Both the position numbers and the translations under genes were made by a program. Positions 1 to 6,574 of a stretch of 6,768 nucleotides of DNA are shown piece by piece. The notes below the pieces were generated by a model, which saw nothing but the letters and a program-made list of their open reading frames with translations, was not told the DNA's origin and searched no databases. This stretch comes from Actinomycetota bacterium (GTDB lineage: Bacteria; Actinomycetota; Acidimicrobiia; Acidimicrobiales; Ilumatobacteraceae): the NCBI GenBank assembly GCA_005801025.1, contig SYDZ01000215.1, positions 1-6,768 of the forward strand, written 5' to 3'. Position 1 is the stretch's first letter. The number at the start of each line of letters is the position of its first letter.

Positions 1-1080
1 GCCGGAACCTACTCGGACGGCAAGCTCTACACGCGGCGGCGCGACGAGGAGATCCGGCGCGTCCACGAGGATCTGGTGGCCGCCGGTGCGCCGCGCGACA
101 TCATGATCGACGCGCACCCGCACGTCGGGACCAACCAGCTCATCCGGATCCTCGATCGCTTGGATCACTTCCTGGGCGACGCAGGGTGCGACGTGCGCTA
201 CGGGGCCAAGGTCGTGGCGCTCTTGCGGACGGCCAAGGGCGAGGTCGCGGGCGTGCGGCTCGGGGACGGAACCGAGATCGAAGGCAGCGCGGTCGTCCTG
301 GCGACCGGGCACTCGGCGCGCGACGTCTATGGATGGCTCGCCGAGCTCGGTGTGCAGATGGCGCGCAAGCCGTTTGCCATCGGGGCGCGCTGCGAGCACC
401 CGCAGCCACACATCGACGCGCTCCAGTACGGCGTCCACGCGGGGCAGCCGGGCCTCGAGCCGGCCGAGTACTTCCTGACCGCGCAGATCGGGGCGCGCGG
501 CGTGTACTCCTTCTGCATGTGCCCGGGTGGTTTCGTCATCCCGACCTCGACCGAGCTCGGGCGCCTCAATGTGAACGGCATGTCGAATCACCGGCGCGGA
601 TCGGACTTCGGCAACGCGGCGATCGTCGTGACGCTCGAGCCGAACGACTTCTGGATCGAGCGCCCCGGGGACCTCGATGCGTACGGGCCGCTGGCCGGGG
701 TGGCGCTGCAGCGACACGTCGAGGGGCTCGCGTTCGCGGCGGGCGGCGGCGGGTTCCGAGCGCCGGCGCAGCGCCTCAGCGATTTTCTCGAGAAGCGCGC
801 CGGCGATCTGCCGGGGCGCACGAGCTATCGGCCTGGGCTGACGCCGGCCGATCTGCGCACCGTGCTCCCGGCGCGCGTGACCGACGCGATGGCCCGCGGC
901 GTCGCGCGTTTCGAGCAGAGGATGCCGGGGTACGTCACGCGCGAGGCGATTCTGATCGGCGCGGAGACGACGACCTCGAGCCCGGTCCGAATCGTGCGCG
1001 ACGAGGCGACGCTCGAGGCGCCCGGCTTCCCCGGGTTTTTCCCGGCCGGCGAGGGCGCGGGGATGGCGGGCGGGATCGTG
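1..1080 (+). CDS. FAD-dependent dehydrogenase, COG2509 type (partial, both ends missing)
   Basis: The reading frame is open from base 1, so the start lies outside the window; the internal ATG at 76 is not the real start. The translation matches the family of uncharacterised NAD(P)/FAD-dependent dehydrogenases (COG2509) from memory: an SDGKLYTR-like stretch at the left edge (bases 13-36), VVLATGHSARD at 292-324, the CMCPGG motif followed by an NGMS stretch (514-590), and the C-terminal flavin-site motif PAGEGAGMAGGIV at 1042-1080. About 360 residues are present. The N-terminal Rossmann segment with the dinucleotide-binding glycines, perhaps 150 residues, is off the left edge. The family normally continues after GGI with SAA-DG-L and some 20 more residues; here the match stops at V (base 1080) and the composition changes. 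No substrate is known for the family. A cytosolic flavoprotein role is inferred from the lack of any membrane segment in the visible part. G+C is above 70%, unlike every other gene here. Confidence 0.85.
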
Positions 1081-1092
1081 AAATCGGCCAAA
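1066..1092. other. Chimeric joint between two unrelated genomes
   Basis: The 60 bases ending at 1080 are 78% G+C by count, while the next 60 are 53% and a line further on is 45%. The flavoprotein motif in frame 1 is intact to base 1080, and clear ProS sequence in frame 3 starts no later than about 1095 (VVGLVAGRDFTADG). Neither frame reads sensibly across. The few bases around GATCGTGAAATCGG could belong to either side, so the exact break may be hidden in a short shared stretch. No terminal inverted repeat, integrase site or target duplication is visible. An assembly or cloning artefact is the simplest explanation. Confidence 0.85.
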
Positions 1093-1727
1093 ATGTGGTT
1101 GGTCTTGTTGCAGGTCGCGACTTCACCGCAGACGGCACCATTGAAGCCGCCGATGTACGACCTGGCGATATGTGTCCTCAATGCGCCGCCAAAAACGGCT
1201 CAGGAACTTTGGAAATGGCTCGCGGAATTGAGATAGGTCACATTTTTCAATTGGGACGCATATATGCCGAAGCGTTGAACCTCACCGTGCTTGATCAAAA
1301 TGGCAAGCAGGTCGTTGTCACTATGGGAAGTTATGGCATTGGTCTTTCTCGTGCTGTTGCTGCCATCGCCGAAGCGACTCTAGATGAGCTTGGTTTATGT
1401 TGGCCACGCGAAGTCGCCCCTGCCGATATTCATATCGTGATAGCCAGCAAAGGTGCAGACAACATCACTGATGAAGCAGAACGGATTGCCAGCGAACTTG
1501 AAACTGCAGGTGTGCGGGTACTCATTGATGATCGCACCACGGTTTCGCCGGGCGTGAAGTTCAAAGATGCCGAATTGATCGGCATCCCGACAATCGTGGT
1601 CATTGGCAAAGGTCTCACCGATGGCGTTGTCGAAGTACGTGACCGTTCAACTGGCGAACGTAGCGATGTGCCAATCGGTGATGTTGTGAGAACTCTGCGT
1701 CAGTTGTGTGGACGGTCAGGTATCTAA
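1080..1727 (+). CDS. proS: Prolyl-tRNA synthetase, C-terminal part (5' truncated by the joint)
   Basis: This class II aminoacyl-tRNA synthetase charges tRNA-Pro with proline in the cytosol. The visible 215 residues start near the end of the editing (INS) insertion, carry a CPQC pair (residues 32-35 of the fragment), then the catalytic-core segment RGIEIGHIFQLG (49-59 within it) and class II motif 3, MGSYGIGLSR (82-91), whose final Arg contacts ATP in the family. The anticodon-binding domain follows from about 112 (APADIHIVIASKG) to about 210, including the PGVKFKDAELIGIP stretch. Full bacterial-type ProS is around 570-600 residues, so about 60% of the protein, including motifs 1 and 2 and most of the editing domain, is absent. 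The loss is due to the joint and not to decay: the remaining frame is clean to the TAA at 1725. manA follows after two bases, suggesting co-transcription. The longer open frame back to 186 is a chance extension through the foreign DNA. Confidence 0.93.
   Translation, partial: EIGQNVVGLVAGRDFTADGTIEAADVRPGDMCPQCAAKNGSGTLEMARGIEIGHIFQLGRIYAEALNLTVLDQNGKQVVVTMGSYGIGLSRAVAAIAEATLDELGLCWPREVAPADIHIVIASKGADNITDEAERIASELETAGVRVLIDDRTTVSPGVKFKDAELIGIPTIVVIGKGLTDGVVEVRDRSTGERSDVPIGDVVRTLRQLCGRSGI
1710..1720 (+). promoter_or_regulatory. Weak candidate ribosome binding site for manA
   Basis: A purine-rich stretch, GGACGGTCAGG, lies in the last codons of proS and ends nine bases before the ATG at 1730. 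The match to the Shine-Dalgarno consensus is only partial (CAGG). With the proS stop two bases before the ATG, translation of manA is probably helped by ribosomes finishing proS. It favours the ATG at 1730 over the in-frame GTG at 1706. Confidence 0.35.
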
Positions 1728-1729
1728 AT

Positions 1730-2878
1730 ATGAAGCTAGTGCGCGGTGTTCTACAGCACTACTCATGGGGTGACAAGCAAGCAATCCCCCACCTTCTCGA
1801 CCTTGAGCCTGATGGTCGCCCGTGGGCAGAGTTATGGTTCGGAACCCACCTCGGTGGATCATCAAAAATGCTCCACGTTGACGACCACGCTTCGGTGTCT
1901 CAGTCGCGCAACTCCGTTGATGAAACTGGCGGGCAATCAACTCCGTTGATATCAACATCGGGCGAGTTGCCATTTTTGCTCAAAGTTTTAGCGGCCGCCG
2001 AACCGCTTTCACTGCAGGCGCATCCATCACTCGAGCAGGCAAAGAATGGATATGCCCGAGAAAATCGATTGGGCGTTCCAGTGAGTAACTCGCGACGCAT
2101 TTACCGTGATCCGTTTGCCAAACCAGAACTTCTCTGTGCTCTTGGCCCATTTGAAGCATTCTGTGGGTTTCGCGAACCAACAATATCTGTCGAATTGTTG
2201 CACTCAATCGGAGGCGGAGCATCAGTTTTGGCGCGTTTACTCGCCGACCACGACCTCGATCATCTTTTGCAGTACATGTTTAGCGGGACAGAAGAAATTC
2301 GCATACTTCTCGCTGACGTTGTCGAAGCATGTGCACAACATGATTCGACACATGCGGTGTGGGCGACGCGTTTGAATACTCGCTACCCCAATGACCCAGC
2401 AGTCGTGGCAAGTTTGCTCCTCAACCATGTCATCTTGAGTGCCGGGGAAGCGTTGTACCTTGATCCGGGGAACTTGCATGCTTACCTCAGTGGAACCGGT
2501 GTTGAAGTCATGGGATCAAGTGACAATGTGGTTCGGTGCGGACTCACAAATAAACATGTGGATATTAACGAGTTATTAGCAACTGTGATTGCCCGCCCTC
2601 TCCCCGACCCAGTTTTGCGACCCACCCCTGTGAGACGCACCGACACTGGCCATCTGTGGCGCTACGAAACGCCTTATGCCCCATTTCAACTTTCAATCCA
2701 CCAAATCAATGGTACTGAAACCCTGCGCTCGCAAACCCGTGAGTTGATCTTGTGCGGGGTTGGTCGCACCGACCGATTGCACCGTGGTGAAGTTTGCTAC
2801 CTCGGACCAGATGAAGAAATCACTCTCACGGGCAAAGCAACTTTGTTTCGTGTCAACGAGTCCTCAACCCAGCAATAA
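1730..2878 (+). CDS. manA: Mannose-6-phosphate isomerase, type I (phosphomannose isomerase)
   Basis: ManA interconverts fructose-6-phosphate and mannose-6-phosphate, linking glycolysis to GDP-mannose and so to glycans and mannolipids. The protein has 382 residues from the ATG at 1730, close to the 391 of the E. coli enzyme, so it is complete. An in-frame GTG at 1706 would add eight residues overlapping proS, but family proteins begin at the MKLVRGVLQHYSWGD-type sequence. The zinc site is visible: Gln96 and His98 in SLQAHPS, Glu133 in the RDPFAKPELL motif, and His250 in GNLHAYLSG. The family signature GVEVMGSSDNVVRCGLT (257-273) is present. Residues 51-80, between the N-terminal motif and LPFLLKVL, are poorly conserved and contain a short duplicated DNA word. 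The gene begins two bases after proS, so the two probably share a transcript, and its stop lies three bases from the ispG stop on the opposite strand. Its G+C matches the proS fragment and the minus-strand genes, so it belongs to the same genome. Confidence 0.94.
   Translation: MKLVRGVLQHYSWGDKQAIPHLLDLEPDGRPWAELWFGTHLGGSSKMLHVDDHASVSQSRNSVDETGGQSTPLISTSGELPFLLKVLAAAEPLSLQAHPSLEQAKNGYARENRLGVPVSNSRRIYRDPFAKPELLCALGPFEAFCGFREPTISVELLHSIGGGASVLARLLADHDLDHLLQYMFSGTEEIRILLADVVEACAQHDSTHAVWATRLNTRYPNDPAVVASLLLNHVILSAGEALYLDPGNLHAYLSGTGVEVMGSSDNVVRCGLTNKHVDINELLATVIARPLPDPVLRPTPVRRTDTGHLWRYETPYAPFQLSIHQINGTETLRSQTRELILCGVGRTDRLHRGEVCYLGPDEEITLTGKATLFRVNESSTQQ
1909..1950 (+). repeat. 13-base direct repeat inside manA
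   Basis: CAACTCCGTTGAT occurs at 1909-1921 and again at 1938-1950, 29 bases apart. The spacing is not a multiple of three, so the two copies are read in different frames (NSVDE and TPLIS). The second copy runs into a perfect 12-base palindrome, GTTGATATCAAC, at 1945-1956. The repeat lies in a poorly conserved loop of the isomerase. It may be a relic of a small duplication or may be chance. Confidence 0.6.
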
Positions 2879-2881
2879 CTC

Positions 2882-4132
2882 TCAACTCTTTTTGCGGATC
2901 TCCACAATTCGTTCGTTTGAGCGATTCACGTCATCGCCTTGGGCATTGAGCAGCATTGATCGATCCTTGGCGGCTTCGCGTTCGGCTTTCTTTGTATCAA
3001 CACGCGCAATGGCCGCCTCCGCCCCATGCTCATGGATGAACTCCGCCCATTCCACAAGGGCTTCAACCATTTCGCTCTCGGGTACGACAGCAACATTTCG
3101 ACCTTTGACAAAGAGGTGGCCGCGCTTGTTCCCGGCAGCAATTCCTAGATCCGCTTCGCGAGCTTCTCCAGGCCCGTTAACAACACAACCCATCACAGCA
3201 ACTTGTAGAGGAATCTTTCGTTCACCGAAAGCCAACATTGCACGATTGGCAACATCAATCACATCAATCTCAGCTCGGCCACAGCTAGGACATGCAATCA
3301 GATCAACGTTTTTGCGTTCGCGCAGACCAAGAGCCTCAAGCAACTGGCGTCCAGCACGCGCCTCTTCAACGGGATCTGCAGTCAAGCTGTAGCGAATCGT
3401 GTCGCCAATACCTTCCAGCAACAATGCGGCGATTCCCGCAGTCGCTTTCAGCAAACCATTCGGTAGTGGTCCTGCCTCAGTGACCCCAAGATGCAATGGG
3501 TGATCAGTCACTTCGCTGAGTTGGCGATATGCCTCAACCATCAGCGGAACATTTGATGCCTTGACGCTGATCTTGATTTGATCAAAACCTACTTCGTCAA
3601 AATAGGCAATCTCTCGCAGCGCCGATTCAACCATCGCCTCCGCCGTCACTTTGCCTCCGTACTTGTCATACAGCTCTGGGTCAAGCGATCCACCGTTGAC
3701 ACCAATGCGAATGGAGATGCCGCGATCGCGGGCCTCAGATGCCACGGCCTTGATGTGCTCAGGGCGGCGAATATTCCCAGGGTTCAGTCGCAGACCGTGA
3801 ACACCAGCCTCCATTGCCGCCAAGGCCATCTTGTATTGATGATGAATGTCAGCAATGATCGGCACAGGAGACCGTGGGATGATTTGCGCGAGACCTTCGG
3901 CAGCCTCAATTTCATTACACGTACAACGGATGATGTCACAACCCGCTGCAGCCAAGGCATAAATTTGTTGCAGAGTGCCCTCAACATCGGCTGTCTTAGT
4001 GATCGTCATTGACTGCACCGAGATCGGTGCTCCGCCGCCAACAGGAACTTTGCCGACCATGATTTGGCGACTTGGGCGACGCTGCGTCAGAGACCAAGGA
4101 ACGGTAGATGATTCAGAAGACATTGATTGCAT
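2882..4132 (-). CDS. ispG: 4-hydroxy-3-methylbut-2-en-1-yl diphosphate synthase (MEP pathway)
   Basis: IspG (GcpE) reductively opens methylerythritol cyclodiphosphate (MEcPP) to HMBPP, the sixth step of the MEP isoprenoid pathway, using a [4Fe-4S] cluster in the cytosol. The 416-residue product has the TIM-barrel half with family motifs VGGGAPISVQSMT (31-43), PIIADIHHQY (91-100), HGLRLNPGNI (112-121) and IGVNGGSLD (143-151). The C-terminal cluster domain has Cys281 and Cys284 in CPSCGR, Cys316 in MGCVVNGPGEA, and Glu323, matching the three-Cys-plus-Glu cluster ligation of the family. The last 45 residues are a charged tail, as in actinobacterial forms. The start is uncertain: ATG at 4132 lies 11 bases after rseP, but the in-frame ATG at 4123 has the purine-rich GGCAG at better spacing, and the conserved region starts well after either. 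It is the last gene of the block transcribed from cdsA, with Dxr of the same pathway two genes upstream. Confidence 0.96.
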   Translation of the reverse strand: MQSMSSESSTVPWSLTQRRPSRQIMVGKVPVGGGAPISVQSMTITKTADVEGTLQQIYALAAAGCDIIRCTCNEIEAAEGLAQIIPRSPVPIIADIHHQYKMALAAMEAGVHGLRLNPGNIRRPEHIKAVASEARDRGISIRIGVNGGSLDPELYDKYGGKVTAEAMVESALREIAYFDEVGFDQIKISVKASNVPLMVEAYRQLSEVTDHPLHLGVTEAGPLPNGLLKATAGIAALLLEGIGDTIRYSLTADPVEEARAGRQLLEALGLRERKNVDLIACPSCGRAEIDVIDVANRAMLAFGERKIPLQVAVMGCVVNGPGEAREADLGIAAGNKRGHLFVKGRNVAVVPESEMVEALVEWAEFIHEHGAEAAIARVDTKKAEREAAKDRSMLLNAQGDDVNRSNERIVEIRKKS

Positions 4133-4143
4133 TCTGCCAGCGA

Positions 4144-5397
4144 TTAGAAGGGTCGTGAGATATCAAGGTATAGACCCGTGAAAGTCAGAAACAGCAACAA
4201 AGTAAGTACGAGCACCGTAAGCGGCCACATTTTCTCTACATCAGCGTGATGGCGGTGCCCTTTTCGACTGCGAATTCGTTCGTACGTGGCAATTGCGGCG
4301 TGTCCACCATCAAAGGGGAGGAAAGGTAAAAGATTGAATATGCCGATGAAAACGTTAATTGAGGCCAATATCTCAAGGACGCCGTATAAGCCATCGCGAT
4401 CACCGATATCGCCTGCAACCTGAGTGATCCCGACGACAGTCGTCGGCCGTGAATTGGGATCTGCTTGCGAATCGGTAAGTTGAGACCACTGGTTTCCTGG
4501 GTTAAGGATGGCTCCGATTCCCTGAATCGTGCGCCCCATACCGTCAAGAAGATCCGAGGTCATATGAGTCGTCGCAGAAAAAAAACTCAGTTTCTGTCGA
4601 CCGATACTGTTCGTTCCAACGCCGAGAAATCCAACCCCAGTTTCGTCATCACCGGGACGAGCAACCAAAGTAACGCGCGCTGATTCTTGTGAGTCCTGGT
4701 GAATGAAGCCCACCGACACTTCATCACCGACAGATGAAGCACCCATCAATGAACGGAAATCATCGCTGGTTTCCAAAATCACGCCGTTGATTGAGACGAT
4801 TTCATCTCCGAGAGTGATTCCTGCTTGAGCAGCAGGTGATCCTTCGGTGAGTCCAAGAACTTCAATGCGTCCAGTTTCTTGGTAGCGACCTCCCGCGGTA
4901 TATACAAACATCATGATCAGCACAGCGATGATGATGTGCATCAGCGAACCAGCAGTGATCACCAAGAGTCGCCACCTATAAGGCTTTGCAGAATAGGCGA
5001 CTTTTTCATCTCCCTCATCGACGGGATCAAGATTGTTCATCCCCACGATGCGCACGAATGCCCCCAGGGGAAGAGCACGAACTCCGTACTCAACACCATT
5101 ACGATGCGTACTCCAAACTTTAGGCCCAAATCCCATAAAGAACTGCGTGCGTTTCATTCCCGCCCATCCAGCAGTCTTGAAGTGTCCAAGTTCATGCAGA
5201 AAAACCGAGATCAATAAGCCCACAACGAGAACCAAACTCCATACATTGCTGATGCCAAGCCAGATCAATAGAGCGAGAACCGTGAGACCAGATAGCACTC
5301 CTCTCAATTGACTGGGTTGCGATGAACCGCCGTTGGGATCATCATTAACCGCGCCACCGGCCATCATCTCTTCTCGTAAAGAACGATACAAACTCAT
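4144..5397 (-). CDS. rseP: Site-2 intramembrane zinc metalloprotease (RseP/Rip1 family, M50)
   Basis: Members of this family cut transmembrane segments of anti-sigma factors or other membrane proteins in the plasma membrane (RseP in E. coli, Rip1 in mycobacteria). The 417-residue product has the zinc motif HELGH at 68-72, the second active-site motif NLLPFLPFDGG at 355-365 with Asp363 as the expected third ligand, and a PDZ domain at about 174-250 (SPAAQAGITLGDEIVSING region at 187-205). Hydrophobic segments lie at about 35-50, 53-67, 144-166, 340-360 and 390-410. The 35-50 segment precedes the usual first helix, so the protein may have one more membrane span than the mycobacterial type. Residues 1-30 are hydrophilic and low in complexity. 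The ATG overlaps the dxr stop as ATGA, which fixes this start by coupling; Met11 or Met12 remain possible. ispG begins 11 bases after its stop. No anti-sigma or sigma factor gene is in view, so the substrate is unknown. Confidence 0.93.
   Translation of the reverse strand: MSLYRSLREEMMAGGAVNDDPNGGSSQPSQLRGVLSGLTVLALLIWLGISNVWSLVLVVGLLISVFLHELGHFKTAGWAGMKRTQFFMGFGPKVWSTHRNGVEYGVRALPLGAFVRIVGMNNLDPVDEGDEKVAYSAKPYRWRLLVITAGSLMHIIIAVLIMMFVYTAGGRYQETGRIEVLGLTEGSPAAQAGITLGDEIVSINGVILETSDDFRSLMGASSVGDEVSVGFIHQDSQESARVTLVARPGDDETGVGFLGVGTNSIGRQKLSFFSATTHMTSDLLDGMGRTIQGIGAILNPGNQWSQLTDSQADPNSRPTTVVGITQVAGDIGDRDGLYGVLEILASINVFIGIFNLLPFLPFDGGHAAIATYERIRSRKGHRHHADVEKMWPLTVLVLTLLLFLTFTGLYLDISRPF
5394..5397 (-). 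promoter_or_regulatory. ATGA stop/start overlap coupling dxr and rseP
   Basis: On the minus strand the four bases ATGA hold the rseP start codon and the dxr TGA stop. The 20 bases before the ATG have no good Shine-Dalgarno match, so rseP is probably translated by ribosomes that terminate or re-initiate after dxr. The overlap is the main reason for choosing this rseP start. Confidence 0.75.
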
Positions 5398-6566
5398 ACA
5401 CGTAGAACTTTACGGGCTGTCTCACGACCGACACGGTCAGCTTCAATAATCTCTCGGCTCGTCAGTGTGCCATCTGTCGCCTGATACGCCTGCATTGAAG
5501 ACTCAACAACAGCCGCTATATCTGGCCACTTCAGTAGTCCCGCCAAAAAGGCTTCCACAGCGACCTCATTGGCAGCCGACAAGAACGCTGGCGCAGTGCC
5601 CCCAGCGCGACCCGCCTGATACGCCAAAGTCAAACAACGAAAGGTCTCCAGATCAGGTTCTTCAAAATCAAGTCTCGATAATACCGACCAATCAATTCGC
5701 CCAAAGGCTGTCACAGCACGATGCGGATGCGCTAGGGCGTACCCAATGGGCAAGCGCATATCCGGGAGGCTCAATTGGGCGATTGTACTACCGTCACTGA
5801 ACTCAACCATCGAGTGAACAATCGATTGCGGATGAATGACTACTTCGATACGGGAATAATCAACACCAAATAATTCGTGGGCCTCAATGACTTCTAGACC
5901 CTTATTCATCAGCGTTGAGGAGTCAATCGTGATCTTTGGGCCCATGCTCCACGTTGGATGAGCGAGAGCCTGATCAACAGTGACATCAGCGAGGTCTTGT
6001 TTTGATTGACCGCGAAATGGACCGCCGCTGGCAGTCAAGACGAGACGCGCCACTTCACCATCTGGACGCACTGTTGAGCGCAGACATTGATGAATTGCAC
6101 AGTGTTCGCTATCCACAGGAATAATTTCTGCACCTCGCACCGCACGCAAAGGTTGCACCACTGGCCCAGCGGCAATTAAGGACTCCTTGTTGGCCAATCC
6201 CAGGCGCTTGCCTTGTCGCAAAGTTTCTAAAGTGACGGCCAAACCTGCAAAACCGACGACGCCGTTGACAATAACGTCGGCACCATCCACGAGATCTTCC
6301 ATATCGCGCACGACACGCACATTAGGCAGGGCATCTCGTACCTGTTGATGAAGAGTCTCATCGGCGACCGCAACCACGCGTGGTGAAAAGGTCTTCGCTT
6401 GCTCAATCAGGACATCAATGGAGGACCCAACTCCGAGACCGTGGACGACATACTCAACACCAGTATTCTCAGCACGCGATTGAGCATTCTCAGCATAAAT
6501 CACTTCAAGTGTCTGTCGACCAATTGAACCTGATGATCCGGCAATAGAAACGCCAACAATGGTCAT
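5394..6566 (-). CDS. dxr: 1-deoxy-D-xylulose 5-phosphate reductoisomerase (MEP pathway)
   Basis: Dxr (IspC) converts DXP to 2-C-methylerythritol 4-phosphate with NADPH and a divalent metal, the committed MEP step and the target of fosmidomycin. The 390 residues cover the usual length (398 in E. coli). The N-terminal NADPH-binding loop reads GSSGSIG (10-16), where the E. coli enzyme has GSTGSIG. NKESL is at 127-131. The metal ligands are visible as Asp152 and Glu154 in PVDSEHCAIHQ and Glu225 in MNKGLEVIEAHELFG (220-234). Also present are TASGGPFRG (178-186), HPTWSMGPKITIDSSTLM (203-220) and HPQSIVHSMVEF (245-256). Residues about 25-38 form a small insertion compared with E. coli. The ATG at 6566 is eight bases after the cdsA stop and directly precedes the conserved strand; no strong Shine-Dalgarno is visible. 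The stop overlaps the rseP start. Confidence 0.96.
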   Translation of the reverse strand: MTIVGVSIAGSSGSIGRQTLEVIYAENAQSRAENTGVEYVVHGLGVGSSIDVLIEQAKTFSPRVVAVADETLHQQVRDALPNVRVVRDMEDLVDGADVIVNGVVGFAGLAVTLETLRQGKRLGLANKESLIAAGPVVQPLRAVRGAEIIPVDSEHCAIHQCLRSTVRPDGEVARLVLTASGGPFRGQSKQDLADVTVDQALAHPTWSMGPKITIDSSTLMNKGLEVIEAHELFGVDYSRIEVVIHPQSIVHSMVEFSDGSTIAQLSLPDMRLPIGYALAHPHRAVTAFGRIDWSVLSRLDFEEPDLETFRCLTLAYQAGRAGGTAPAFLSAANEVAVEAFLAGLLKWPDIAAVVESSMQAYQATDGTLTSREIIEADRVGRETARKVLRV

Positions 6567-6574
6567 CGTTCACA

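Noticed and set aside
186..1079. A long plus-strand frame upstream of proS that could be read as a novel N-terminal domain of ProS.
   Set aside because: It is the arginine-rich off-frame reading of the GC-rich flavoprotein gene, whose true frame carries clear family motifs over the same bases.
1060..1100. A natural gene fusion or horizontal insertion at the composition break.
   Set aside because: The two genes are in different frames, both lose essential parts, and there are no mobile-element ends, direct target repeats or att-like sites nearby.
140..1181. Several minus-strand open frames (for example 140-409, 327-581, 588-821, 825-1181).
   Set aside because: High-GC DNA leaves antisense frames open by chance. 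Their translations are rich in Arg, Pro, Ala and Ser with no recognisable motifs, and they lie opposite a well-supported gene.
1945..1956. The perfect palindrome GTTGATATCAAC as an operator site.
   Set aside because: It lies deep inside manA, far from any start, and a 12-base palindrome in several kilobases is weak evidence alone.
2859..2893. A possible bidirectional terminator between manA and ispG.
   Set aside because: Only a 4-base GAGT/ACTC pairing could be found before the T-run; too short to support a hairpin call.
2760..4012. Plus-strand open frames at 2760-3392 and 3578-4012 opposite manA's end and ispG.
   Set aside because: They are antisense to ispG, which has complete cofactor and active-site motifs, and their translations show no domain.
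4465..5800. Plus-strand open frames opposite rseP and dxr (4465-4683, 4879-5217, 5033-5311, 5465-5800).
   Set aside because: No start-site support or motifs; all lie opposite conserved coding sequence.
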